Part shown: positions 17,570 through 26,436 of the stretch, piece by piece
Layout of the letters: the number at the start of each line of letters is the position of its first letter
How positions within the stretch are numbered: the first letter of the stretch is position 1
Source: Chloroflexota bacterium
GTDB taxonomy: Bacteria; Chloroflexota; Dehalococcoidia; Lucifugimonadales; Lucifugimonadaceae
Direction: 5' to 3'
DNA: 64,000 nucleotides
NCBI GenBank assembly: GCA_029262735.1
Contig: JAJCYY010000036.1
Coordinates: 1 to 64,000, forward strand
Notes under the pieces: generated by a model
What the model saw: only the letters and a program-made list of their open reading frames with translations
The model's database searches: none
Told to the model about the DNA's origin: nothing
Program-made: the position numbers and the translations under genes

Positions 17570-19672
17570 CTACCTGCTCACCAGCATGTTGCCGTAGGCA
17601 TCCACCTGCAACTTCCAGCCGGGCAAAACGACGGTTGTCGAGTCTTTCTCTTCGACCACCGCTGGCCCGCTGAACTCTGCTCCAGCAGGCAGCAAGACGC
17701 GGTCGTAAACAGGAGTGTCAACGAAGCCTGACTGTGGGTTGAAGTAGACTTTTCGCTTCGATTTGAGCGCGTCTGCCAGCGTGCGGTCGTCCACAGCCAG
17801 CTTCTTGAGGCCCGGCTTGCGAATCTCGCCAACCGCAATTGACCGCAGGTTCACGATCTCAACCGGCTCGTTGTCGACTCTGAAGCCGTAAGCCTGTTCG
17901 TGTGCGGCATGGAACTTCTCTGTCAGATTGCTCAGCCAGGCAGAATCCATTTCGCCTTCCGGCGCGTCAACCGTCAGCTCAAAGCTCTGCCCGTAATAGC
18001 GCATCTCGATTGCCCGCTCGAAGCGAGTTTCGGAATGAGTCGATGCAGAATGGCCGAGCATCTCCGCACCGCGCTCCTCCATCTCATCGAACGCGGCCTG
18101 GATTCGTCCCGGCTCCAAAGACTCCGTTCTGCTGATGACCGTTGTCGTGCTCTCAAGCCGAATATCGGTTGCAAGCAAACCCATCGCAGACGCCGTGCCT
18201 GGTTCCAGGGGAATCAGCGCCCGGCTCACTCCGACCTCCTCTGCAATACGAACGGCGTGTGCTGGCCCGGCGCCGCCGAAGGCAACAAGCATGAAGTCAC
18301 GGGGATCGTGGCCGCGCTGTACCGAGACGAGTCGCAGCGCGTTGACCATTGCGGTAGTTGCGATCTCGATGATTCCGTGTGCTGTCTCTTCGACGGTCAG
18401 ACCAAGCTTCGATGCGCAGTGCTTTTCGATCGCCTGCACTGCGCGTTCGCGATCAAGCGGGATTTCTCCGCCTGCAAAGTAGCTTGGGTCAAGCCTGCCG
18501 AGCACAAGATTTGCGTCGGTGATGGTGGGCTCTTCTCCGCCCTGGCCGTAGCATGCCGGGCCAGGACTTGCGCCTGCGCTGTGCGGACCGACACGTAGCG
18601 CTCCACCTGAGTCAACCCAGCCGATAGACCCGCCACCTGCTCCAACCTCAACCAGGTCGACGACTGGCGTCCGCACCGGGTAACCGCTCGCTCCGCCGAA
18701 TGCTCCCGCACCGCTCTGTGCTGCAGCGCCGACGGTGTAGTCCTTGGTGACAGACGGTCTTCCGCCGCGAATCAACGAGGCTTTGGCCGTGGTGCCACCC
18801 ATGTCGAACGAGATCACGTCCGGGTGGCCCAGCGCAGTGCCGATTGCCGCTGCTGCCACGGAACCGGCGGCAGGGCCGGACTCGACCATGAAGACCGGCT
18901 TTTCGACGGCGGCAGACGAGGTGTAGACACCGCCGTTCGACTGCATAACCAGCAGGTCGCCGTTCATGCCGTCTTCCTTGAGCCGCTTCTCGATAGTCGT
19001 CAGGTACTGGCCGACGATGGGCTGGACACCGGCATTGATGACGGTGGTGCTGGCGCGGAAATACTCCCGGAACTCCGGAACAACGGCGGAGGAAAGTGAA
19101 ACCGAAACGCCGGGTATCTCCTCTTCGAGGATCCTGCCCACAACCTGCTCGTGCACAGGGTTCCGGTAAGAGTGCAGCAGGCAGACTGCGATGGAATCGA
19201 CGCCGGTGGAATTAATCTGTTGCGCAACCGCCCGCACGGCATCTACGTCAAGCGGCGTGATCACTTCGCCTCTTGCATCGAGCCGCTCCGGGACCTCAAA
19301 GCAGAGGCGTCGAGGAACGAGTGGCGGTGGCTTTTCGAACTGAAGGTCGTAGAGCGATGGTCGGATCTGGCGGGCGATCTCCAGCATGTCGCGAAAGCCG
19401 GCCGTGGTTATGAACGCTGTCGGCGCGGTGTTGCCTTCGATGATGGCGTTTGTGGCGACTGTTGTGGCGTGGACTACGTGGTCGATCGATTCGGCTGATA
19501 CTCCGTTGCCGAGCAGCCTGCGGACCGCTGCGATGAAGCCAAGTGACGGATCTTCTGGCGTCGTGAGCACCTTCGACGTTGTGACGTCACCGGACTCGGT
19601 GTCGATCAGTGTGCCGTCCGTGAAGGTGCCACCGATGTCGACGCCAATCCTGTATTTTCCGTCGTTGGTCAC
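17570..19672 (-). CDS. hyuA: Hydantoinase/oxoprolinase subunit A (HyuA)
   Basis: A 700-aa ATP-dependent hydantoinase A subunit of the N-methylhydantoinase/5-oxoprolinase/acetone carboxylase superfamily. N-terminal YRIGVDIGGTFTDG and the central ISFDMGGTTAKASLI form the ATPase fold; VEVGAGGGSIGWVD and LVAFGGAGPAHAVRIAEEVG are further family motifs. With HyuB it hydrolyses cyclic amides at the cost of ATP. The GTG at 19672 was chosen: it overlaps the TGA of the upstream ATPase gene by 4 nt (GTGA), and GAGAAGG in that gene's last codons serves as ribosome site. It belongs to the hyuB-hyuB-hyuA operon, interrupted by that foreign gene. Confidence 0.93.
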   Translation of the reverse strand: MTNDGKYRIGVDIGGTFTDGTLIDTESGDVTTSKVLTTPEDPSLGFIAAVRRLLGNGVSAESIDHVVHATTVATNAIIEGNTAPTAFITTAGFRDMLEIARQIRPSLYDLQFEKPPPLVPRRLCFEVPERLDARGEVITPLDVDAVRAVAQQINSTGVDSIAVCLLHSYRNPVHEQVVGRILEEEIPGVSVSLSSAVVPEFREYFRASTTVINAGVQPIVGQYLTTIEKRLKEDGMNGDLLVMQSNGGVYTSSAAVEKPVFMVESGPAAGSVAAAAIGTALGHPDVISFDMGGTTAKASLIRGGRPSVTKDYTVGAAAQSGAGAFGGASGYPVRTPVVDLVEVGAGGGSIGWVDSGGALRVGPHSAGASPGPACYGQGGEEPTITDANLVLGRLDPSYFAGGEIPLDRERAVQAIEKHCASKLGLTVEETAHGIIEIATTAMVNALRLVSVQRGHDPRDFMLVAFGGAGPAHAVRIAEEVGVSRALIPLEPGTASAMGLLATDIRLESTTTVISRTESLEPGRIQAAFDEMEERGAEMLGHSASTHSETRFERAIEMRYYGQSFELTVDAPEGEMDSAWLSNLTEKFHAAHEQAYGFRVDNEPVEIVNLRSIAVGEIRKPGLKKLAVDDRTLADALKSKRKVYFNPQSGFVDTPVYDRVLLPAGAEFSGPAVVEEKDSTTVVLPGWKLQVDAYGNMLVSR

Positions 19673-21252
19673 TTGGCCTTCTCTAGTTTGCTTAATATGC
19701 GACTCAAATCTGTTCCCTCCACATCCTTTAGATCCATCAGTTGTGCCATCCGCCAATTGTCAGCTTTCGCCCAACCATCTGGAGTTTTTTCGTACGGTTT
19801 TAACTTCTCGGTAAGAGTCGGATGCACTGATCGGATAGCTTCAGCAGAAAAGTAAGATTCTGTCGATCTATACTCCAAAACATGACAGTCAATACCATTA
19901 TCGACACAGATCCGACGAAAATTTCGTCGTTCAGTTGGGATGGATCCTTCGCTAGTACTTTCACTGTCTATTATTGCTGTTATATTTGGCGTTATTCTTT
20001 TCAGTTCGTTTAACTGGTCAACCGTATCGCGTTTCCCGTTTATTGATGAACTTCCTCCTAAATGTAATATCAGAAACTCAGGCTCTTTGTGGATTTTCCT
20101 TAGGAACTGTTGATACACCTTAATATCAGTTGGCCCTTCGACGAGTAATATCTTCGACACTCCAATTTCGACCGCTCCGCCAAAATTCATTTCCCCGGCA
20201 AATTCTGATAATCGAGGTGTATGCTCAAATGATTTAATGGAGGATCCATTGATATCATCGCGTGTTATCGAGTAAATAACTTCAGATTGATGTCGTGATA
20301 AGCCGATGCTATGAGTTGTAAAAAGAACTATTGATCCAAAGGAGCGCAATAATTCTATGAGATTGCGCTGTAGCAGCGGGTGTAATCCCGCTTCGGGTTC
20401 ATCGATCATGATCATCGAAGCTTTCGATAGTGCAATGTTGATTGCTATGATAATTAGTTGAGTGATACCAGAACCGACTTCATCTAAGCGATAAATGTGC
20501 CCGTTTATTCTCAGTTGGAGTGTTTGATCATCGGAAGAAGGATTGATTTCCAGATCATCGTAATTCATGATTTCTCTGATCGTGCGAGTGGTCTGCTCTG
20601 CGGTCTCCCACCCTTCTTTCGCGTATCCGTATTTCAATTCGCGCCAGTTGTGGATAAATATTTGGCCAACGTCGATATCAAAATATGAGGTTGTGCTCCC
20701 AATATTTATCGCGTTTCTAAATGAGGGAATGTACATCGTTGTGTGGAACACTGCTAGTATATTTATTATTCGGTCAATGTGTCCATATGATTTTTGCGAA
20801 TCAGTTAATATTGTACGGTCACCTGAAGATTTAAAATCAAAATTAGGTAAATGAATGAATGAGTTTCCTTTCGCAATCTGAAGTACATACTCTAGACTGT
20901 CTCGAAATACTATCAGCTTCAATCCTCTAAGATCATCATTTGATGCTGCATAATCGAGTATTGTAAATTCTAAATCATCGTCAGTGTAGTTGTTGAAAAG
21001 TTCTCTCGCCTGCCTGGAAGGCTGAGGTAGTTTAAAGGATCGGCGTTGGCCGGTTAGTGTCTGCCTCCAGTTTCCTGGGCTACGTATTTCGGCAAAAAGC
21101 TGCCGGAAGTCGTAGAAAAATCGAAGTATCGAGGATTTCCCAGAATTATTTGGTCCAATAAAGCTCGTAACTCCATTGCGTAGGTGTAGAGTTTGTGGGT
21201 GTCTAAATGGCCGATATCCGGAAATCTTTATAGTCGTATTAAAATAATCCAC
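19669..21252 (-). CDS. OLD-like AAA ATPase with TOPRIM nuclease domain, AT-rich insertion
   Basis: A 527-aa protein. The SMC/RecF-like ATPase has Walker A FIGPNNSGKSSILRFF at residues about 32-47, a signature-like DEVGSGITQLII, Walker B MIMIDEPEAGLHP and switch His in LFTTHSIGLSRHQ. A C-terminal TOPRIM domain follows with KILLVEGPTDIKVY (catalytic Glu) and ITAIIDSES (DxE/DxD position). This is the layout of OLD-family nucleases, many of which act in phage defence. Base composition is far lower in GC than its neighbours (about 30% over 20821-20880), a sign of transfer. No UvrD-like GajB partner is adjacent, so it is not a Gabija pair. The start is a GTG without a clear ribosome site. Confidence 0.85.
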   Translation of the reverse strand: MDYFNTTIKISGYRPFRHPQTLHLRNGVTSFIGPNNSGKSSILRFFYDFRQLFAEIRSPGNWRQTLTGQRRSFKLPQPSRQARELFNNYTDDDLEFTILDYAASNDDLRGLKLIVFRDSLEYVLQIAKGNSFIHLPNFDFKSSGDRTILTDSQKSYGHIDRIINILAVFHTTMYIPSFRNAINIGSTTSYFDIDVGQIFIHNWRELKYGYAKEGWETAEQTTRTIREIMNYDDLEINPSSDDQTLQLRINGHIYRLDEVGSGITQLIIIAINIALSKASMIMIDEPEAGLHPLLQRNLIELLRSFGSIVLFTTHSIGLSRHQSEVIYSITRDDINGSSIKSFEHTPRLSEFAGEMNFGGAVEIGVSKILLVEGPTDIKVYQQFLRKIHKEPEFLILHLGGSSSINGKRDTVDQLNELKRITPNITAIIDSESTSEGSIPTERRNFRRICVDNGIDCHVLEYRSTESYFSAEAIRSVHPTLTEKLKPYEKTPDGWAKADNWRMAQLMDLKDVEGTDLSRILSKLEKAK

Positions 21253-21279
21253 TATGTTCTACTTTTCATTAAATAGCGG

Positions 21280-23010
21280 TCAATTGGCGCTCCGTAGATT
21301 TGCCGTTCCTGAAGTGTCTAGTTCATCGCCGTTCGCGTTGAACGCGACACGATAGATCTGTTCTGCCCGTTCCCGGCTGATCTTCCCATTTATCACATCA
21401 GCCAGGACCAGCTTTGGGTCACGTTTTTCCGGCGGGCCGTAGCCGCCGCCGCCCGGGGTTTGGAAGCTGACCGTATCGCCCGGCTGCAGGTCTACTACGC
21501 ACTTCGATGTCAACTCCCGCTGTCTTCCTGTTTCGTTTTCCGGATTCAGGATGTAGTAAGCCTTCCTGCCTGTATCGCCGCCGAACAGCCCGTGCGGACC
21601 TTCATGGTCGCGGTCAGACAGCACGGTGAAGGTCGCCTCCAGATCCGGAAAGTGGTAGTCGCGGCGCATGCCCATCCCGCCGCGAAACTCGCCAGGACCC
21701 TCCGAATCTTCGATGAGTGAGAGCCGTGACACGCGCATCGGGAAGTGTGTCTCGATCTCTTCGACAGGCGCGTTTTCCGTGTTCTGGCCGTGCTGCTGAA
21801 CCGCGTCTGGTCCGTCCTTGTCTGAGCGCGCACCATAGCCGCCAGCCAGCGCCTCGTAGTTGCAGTGGTACTCGCCTGAATCGGGATCGATCAGGCCGAA
21901 ACCAGCCTGCGCCATCATCGCCTTGCAGCCTGCCGCGACCTCTGTTGGCATTGGAATCGATAGCGCCTTGAACATCAGGTCGTTCAGCCGCACCTGCGTC
22001 TCCCAACCGCCGACCACCGGTGCGGGGTGGCGGCCGTTGATGACGGTTCCCTCGGGAGCGATCAGCTTGATGTGCCGGTAAAAGCCGTCGTTTAGCGGCA
22101 GGTCGGTGTCCATCAGCGCCCGCAACGTGTAGGCGCAGGCGGCGAAGGTCATGGCGTACGAGCTGTTTACCGGCGCGCGCCGCTGCGGATCGCAGCCAGT
22201 CATGTCGAACAGAACTTCGCCATCGCCGATAGTGATCGCGACCTTCAGGTTCACAACGTCCGTCGAGAAACCGTCGAAATCGACGAATCCTTCGGCGGCG
22301 AACGTACCACGCGGCAGCTCAGCGATTCCTGCCACTGTGCGGCGTGACGTGTACTCGATCACCTCATCGACATAGCTATCGAACTGTGCCACGCCGTGGC
22401 GGTCGTACATCTCGGCTAGCCGCTTTGCGCCGATCGCGTTGGCTGCAACCTGCGCCCGAAAGTCGCCGGCCGTGACGCGCTTTGAGCGGATCTGGGCGAG
22501 GATCAGTCGGAAGATGTCGTCGTCGATGACACCGCCGCGCACTAGCTTGACGGGCGGGATGATGATCCCTTCCTGGAATATCTCGCGGAAGGGTCCGATG
22601 CTTGCGGGCGCGCCTCCACCAACATCGACGTGGTGTGCAAGGGAAGCGACGTAGCCGACGAGCTGGTGCTTGTAGTGGACAGGTCCGAGGACCGTCGTGT
22701 CGTTGAGGTGACTGCCGCCGCTGTAGGGATCGTTGACGACGAGCATGTCACCGGGCGCAAGGTTTTCGGGACCGTAGGTCGTGACAGCCTGCGGAATGAG
22801 GCGGACAAAAGAGCCCAGGTGGACGGGCTGCGAGAATGCCTGCGCGACCGGCCTGAGGTTGCGGTCGAAGAAGGCGCAGGAAAAGTCCTGTCGTGTCTTC
22901 ACGTTGGTCGAGTACGCGCTGCGTCGAAGCGTGGCTGCCATCTCCTCGGCAACCTGCACCATGCCGCTGCGGAGCACTTCGAAGCGAATCGGGTCGATAG
23001 CCAGCGTCAT
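21280..23010 (-). CDS. hyuB: Hydantoinase subunit B (HyuB), second tandem copy
   Basis: A 576-aa hydantoinase B subunit. N-terminal IDPIRFEVLRSGMVQVAEEM, the QDFSCAFFDRNL and VVNDPYSGGSHLNDT segments, ASLAHHVDVGGGAPAS and the C-terminal FQTPGGGGYGPPEKRDP are typical. It lies directly after another hyuB with a 4-nt ATGA overlap and is very similar to it over the N-terminal half, implying tandem duplication. It should pair with HyuA, whose gene follows beyond the inserted ATPase gene. Confidence 0.93.
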   Translation of the reverse strand: MTLAIDPIRFEVLRSGMVQVAEEMAATLRRSAYSTNVKTRQDFSCAFFDRNLRPVAQAFSQPVHLGSFVRLIPQAVTTYGPENLAPGDMLVVNDPYSGGSHLNDTTVLGPVHYKHQLVGYVASLAHHVDVGGGAPASIGPFREIFQEGIIIPPVKLVRGGVIDDDIFRLILAQIRSKRVTAGDFRAQVAANAIGAKRLAEMYDRHGVAQFDSYVDEVIEYTSRRTVAGIAELPRGTFAAEGFVDFDGFSTDVVNLKVAITIGDGEVLFDMTGCDPQRRAPVNSSYAMTFAACAYTLRALMDTDLPLNDGFYRHIKLIAPEGTVINGRHPAPVVGGWETQVRLNDLMFKALSIPMPTEVAAGCKAMMAQAGFGLIDPDSGEYHCNYEALAGGYGARSDKDGPDAVQQHGQNTENAPVEEIETHFPMRVSRLSLIEDSEGPGEFRGGMGMRRDYHFPDLEATFTVLSDRDHEGPHGLFGGDTGRKAYYILNPENETGRQRELTSKCVVDLQPGDTVSFQTPGGGGYGPPEKRDPKLVLADVINGKISRERAEQIYRVAFNANGDELDTSGTANLRSAN

Positions 23011-24845
23011 ATGGGCTCGCCTGTTTGCGGCGTACGCAATCGCGCGGTTCCCATGCTGTCGACAGCCAGGGAAACCGGATCGATTGCTACGTGATAGACG
23101 CTGCGTGCCCGTTCGATATTGACTTTGCCGTCTCGCACATCATCCGCAACCTGCTCTGGGTCGCGCTCCGAAGGCGCGCCGTAGCCTCCGCCGCCGGAGG
23201 TGCGGTAGCTGATCACCTGTCCGGGCAGGAGGTCGACCGTCGTCTTAGAGCTGAGAACAGTCTCCGTCCCGTCATCAATCAAGGCATAGACCGACTTGCT
23301 GCCGGTTTCGCCGCCGAAAAGACCGTGCGGACCCGCTCGGTCGCGGTCGGCAAGCACCGTGAATGTCACAGGCTGCGGGAACCGGTAGTCACGACGCAGG
23401 CCGAGCCCTCCGCGAAACTGGCCCGCGCCTTCCGAGTCCGGCATCAGCTCGTAGCGCGTGATCTGTACCGGATAGTTCGACTCTGTCTCCTCGATGGGCG
23501 CGTTCTCGGTGTTCTGGCCGTGCGACTGCACAGCGTCGGGGCCGTCGGATGCGTGGCGTGCACCGTAACCCCCGGCGAGCGTCTCCAGAAAGCAGAAGTA
23601 TTCGCCCGGGAACCCATGCGAATCGGATTCTGTCTGGCCGCCGAATCCGGAGTGACACTGCATCGATTTCGTGCCCGCGCACACGGCATCTGGCAGCGCG
23701 TCCGATAGCGCCTTGAAGATCAGATCGTTGAGGCGCACATGGGTCTCCCAGCCACCGACAACCGGCGCGGGATGTGTGCAGTTCGTGACCGTTCCCTCGG
23801 GTGCATTGACGTGTACGTAGCGATAGAAGCCGTCGTTGACAGGCAGATCTTTGTCAATCAGGGCACGGAGCGCGTAGGCACAGGCGGAGTAGGTCTGGGC
23901 GAAGGTCGAGTTGACCGGCGCGCGGCGCTGACGGTCGGAGCCAGAGGTGTCGAACCTGACTCCGTTGTCGTCGATCGTCACCTTCACCTTGAGGTTTACC
24001 ACGTCGTCTGTGAATCCGTCGTTGTCAACGAAGCCCTCGGCAGAGAACTCGCCATGTGGCAGTTTTTTCAGCTCGGCCGCGGTACGGCGCGCCGTGTACT
24101 CGATCAGTTCATCGATATAGAGATTGAACTGGTCAAGGCCGTAGCGGTCAACTATCTGGCAGACGCGCGCCGCGCCGGTGCGGTTCGATGCGATCTGCGC
24201 TCGGAAGTCGCCTGCGGTCTCACGCTTCGAGCGAATCTGAGCAAGAACAAGGTTGAAAACATCACGCACGACCTCGCCGCCTTTGACGAGTTTGATACGT
24301 GGAATGATCACGCCTTCCTGGAACACCTCACGAAATGCGCCGACCGATGCAGGCGCACCACCGCCAACGTCTACGTGGTGGGCGAGGCAAGCGGTGTAGC
24401 CGATGACCTGGCCTTCGTAGTGAACAGGGCCGATGAGTGAGATGTCGTTCAGATGTACGCCACCGCCGTACGGGTCGTTAGAGAGGATCATGTCGCCGGG
24501 GCCGAGGTTTTCTGGGCCATATTCTCTGATGGCGTACGGAACATGACGAACGAATGATCCGAGGTGAACAGGCTGGGTGAAGGCCTGCGCGACGGCGCGG
24601 AGGTCGCGATCAAAGAAGGCGCAGGAGAAGTCCTGGCGCGTCTTGACGTTGGTCGAATAGGCGCTGCGCCTGAGCGCCGCTGCCATCTCTTCTGTCGCCT
24701 GCGTCAGCGCACTGCGGATGACCTCGAATTTGATGGGGTCGATGCCGGTGAACGGACGCATGTCTGCGTCTGTTTCAGAGGTGGCGCTTGAACTGGTCGC
24801 CGGGGTGCTGTCAGGTCCGGGGCTGCCGGGCGGAGTCTTCATCAC
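23007..24845 (-). CDS. hyuB: Hydantoinase subunit B (HyuB), first tandem copy
   Basis: A 612-aa HyuB homologue. After about 28 Ser/Thr/Pro-rich residues the usual start appears (MRPFTGIDPIKFEVIRSALTQ), so the true start may be the ATG at about 24761 instead of 24845. Motifs match the following copy: QDFSCAFFDRDL, ILSNDPYGGGVHLND, CLAHHVDVGGGAPAS and SYRTSGGGGYGAPSERDP. First gene of the minus-strand hydantoinase operon. Two B subunits beside one A subunit suggest either alternative complexes or a heteromeric B. Confidence 0.92.
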   Translation of the reverse strand: MMKTPPGSPGPDSTPATSSSATSETDADMRPFTGIDPIKFEVIRSALTQATEEMAAALRRSAYSTNVKTRQDFSCAFFDRDLRAVAQAFTQPVHLGSFVRHVPYAIREYGPENLGPGDMILSNDPYGGGVHLNDISLIGPVHYEGQVIGYTACLAHHVDVGGGAPASVGAFREVFQEGVIIPRIKLVKGGEVVRDVFNLVLAQIRSKRETAGDFRAQIASNRTGAARVCQIVDRYGLDQFNLYIDELIEYTARRTAAELKKLPHGEFSAEGFVDNDGFTDDVVNLKVKVTIDDNGVRFDTSGSDRQRRAPVNSTFAQTYSACAYALRALIDKDLPVNDGFYRYVHVNAPEGTVTNCTHPAPVVGGWETHVRLNDLIFKALSDALPDAVCAGTKSMQCHSGFGGQTESDSHGFPGEYFCFLETLAGGYGARHASDGPDAVQSHGQNTENAPIEETESNYPVQITRYELMPDSEGAGQFRGGLGLRRDYRFPQPVTFTVLADRDRAGPHGLFGGETGSKSVYALIDDGTETVLSSKTTVDLLPGQVISYRTSGGGGYGAPSERDPEQVADDVRDGKVNIERARSVYHVAIDPVSLAVDSMGTARLRTPQTGEPI

Positions 24846-24998
24846 CGCAGATTGTACTCGCAGTGATGGTATGCAGAGGGTGACTCGCCCGCTTTCGGAT
24901 GGACCGTGGCCACCGGGTGTGATGACACGAGAGACTCTGAATCAATCCTTTCGGCAAGCTCAGGATGTAGTCGGCTCTGTTCACATCATCGCCAAATC

Positions 24999-25021
24999 CC
25001 CTCTCCCGGATCGGGAGAGGG
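24999..25021. repeat. GC-rich hairpin in intergenic region
   Basis: A perfect 10-bp stem CCCTCTCCCG / CGGGAGAGGG with a 3-nt loop. It lies between divergent hyuB and the dehydratase gene, just after a CCTTTCGGCAAGCTCAGGAT-like element (24948-24966). No T-run accompanies it. It looks like a mobile or dispersed intergenic palindrome, not a terminator of a neighbouring gene. Confidence 0.45.
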
Positions 25022-25033
25022 TCGTTCTGACGG

Positions 25034-25198
25034 TCATCGGCGAAACACCTCCGTCCCTGAGCTGGTGCGCCACTCGACGGCACCGAGGAAGATGATGAGG
25101 GCGTCAGCTATCTGCTGGTCGGGCATGCCCTGACTAAGAACCTCAAGCTCTCTCTCAGTCAATCCCGGAGCTTGCCGTTGGTTCGGAGTAGTATCCAT
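25034..25198 (-). pseudogene. Degenerate LuxR-type helix-turn-helix fragment
   Basis: A 54-codon frame reads ...PGLTERELEVLSQGMPDQQIADA then LIIFLGAVEWRTSS. This closely matches the LuxR/GerE helix-turn-helix (LTxRExEVLxLvaqGlsNqeIAxxLfiSxxTVkxHt) but lacks residues in the first turn, has Trp/Arg where the recognition helix usually has Lys/His, and has no sensory domain. It most likely is the remnant of a regulator gene. The rest of the gap 24846-25247 holds the hairpin and a repeat-like element. Confidence 0.6.
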
Positions 25199-25247
25199 GC
25201 GTTGCAAATTGTGCATGGAACTCGAATTCCGCCTGAAGGAGCCTGCC

Positions 25248-26387
25248 GTGAAAGTTGTAGACCACAAGACGATCGTTGTTGAGAACGTGGCGCCATACAT
25301 TGGCGGTCAGTACTTCCTGTTCCTGGAACTGCACACAGATGAAGGAATCGTTGGCCTGGGCGAACGAATCGCCGGGAGCAGCTACACAGGCCATCTCAAC
25401 GATCTGAAGTCACTGGTCAGCCTCATTGAGGAGTATGTCGGCCAGTTCGTTGTCGGCCAGGACCCGATGAACAGCGAACTGCTGTGGGACAAGATGTACG
25501 GCTCACGGCATGACCTCCGCCACCCGAGTCTTTCTTCCACGCCAGTGATCAGCGCCATCGACATGGCGTTGTGGGACATTCGTGGCAAGGCGATGAACCA
25601 GCCGATCTACAACCTGTTGGGCGGGAGGTACCACGAGAAGCTCCGAGCGTACGCGTACATGCCGAGCGCGGGCCTGAGAGAGAACCCGGAGAAGGCGGGC
25701 GATGTTGCAGTTCAGCTCATGGAGGAGGGGAATTCAGCCTGCAAGATCGATCCGTTTATGCCGACGCACCCGATCCGGGATATCCCTTTGTGGGAGATCG
25801 AGAATGCTGCGAAGATCTTCGAGAGCATCAGGGAGGCTGTTGGCAACGGGCTTGAGGTGGGAATAGGCACGCACGGCCAGTTGACGACTTACAGCGCTAT
25901 CAGGGTTGCCGATTTCCTTGAGCCGTACCACCCGTTCTGGTTCGAGGAGCCGGTTGCGCCAGAGAACACTGATGAGATGGCGCGGGTCGCGGCTCATACG
26001 AGCATTCCGATAGCGACTGGAGAGCGACTCGTGACGAAGTATGAGTTTGCCCAGGTTCTTGAAAAACAGGCTGCCCAGATCATCCAGATGGATGTCGGCC
26101 AGTGTGGAGGAATTACAGAGGCGAAGAAGATCGCGAGCATGGCAGAGGCGCACTACGCCGTGATTGCTCCGCACATGTACTGCGGACCGGTAGCCGCCTC
26201 AGCAGCCATTCAGATCGACACCTGCTCGCCGAACTTCTTGATCCAGGAGGCGAACCAGGGGCCTTTGCACAGGCAGATCTTCAAGGAGCCGCTGGCGTTT
26301 GAGAAGGGCTTTATAGTCCCACCGACCGGTCCGGGCCTCGGTGTCGAGTTCGATATGGATGTCGTAAAGGCGCACCTGGTCGAGTAG
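25248..26387 (+). CDS. Enolase-superfamily dehydratase (mandelate racemase/muconate lactonizing family)
   Basis: A 379-aa protein that probably dehydrates a sugar acid after Mg-assisted proton abstraction. The N-terminal capping domain is followed by the barrel with SACKIDPFMP, the metal-ligand strand FWFEEPVAPE, PIATGERLVTKYEF, IIQMDVGQCGGIT and a catalytic-His segment VIAPHMYCGPVAAS, as in galactonate-dehydratase-like members. The GTG at 25248 was chosen because GAAGGAG sits 6 nt upstream; longer in-frame starts at 25197 and 25215 lack this. First gene of a plus-strand catabolic run. Confidence 0.88.
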   Translation: MKVVDHKTIVVENVAPYIGGQYFLFLELHTDEGIVGLGERIAGSSYTGHLNDLKSLVSLIEEYVGQFVVGQDPMNSELLWDKMYGSRHDLRHPSLSSTPVISAIDMALWDIRGKAMNQPIYNLLGGRYHEKLRAYAYMPSAGLRENPEKAGDVAVQLMEEGNSACKIDPFMPTHPIRDIPLWEIENAAKIFESIREAVGNGLEVGIGTHGQLTTYSAIRVADFLEPYHPFWFEEPVAPENTDEMARVAAHTSIPIATGERLVTKYEFAQVLEKQAAQIIQMDVGQCGGITEAKKIASMAEAHYAVIAPHMYCGPVAASAAIQIDTCSPNFLIQEANQGPLHRQIFKEPLAFEKGFIVPPTGPGLGVEFDMDVVKAHLVE

Positions 26388-26436
26388 ACCGCGCTCGCGT
26401 GCCCGGCTCAAGCTCAAGACAATTGGAGAACAAGGT

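Noticed and set aside
17900-18598. 232-codon plus-strand frame
   Set aside because: Antisense to hyuA and without recognisable protein features.
19669-21252. Idea that the ATPase/TOPRIM gene is Gabija GajA
   Set aside because: No UvrD-like helicase (GajB) lies next to it; the neighbours are hydantoinase genes.
23025-24440. Two long plus-strand frames (227 and 233 codons)
   Set aside because: Shadows of the hyuB gene on the other strand; GC-rich third positions create open antisense frames.
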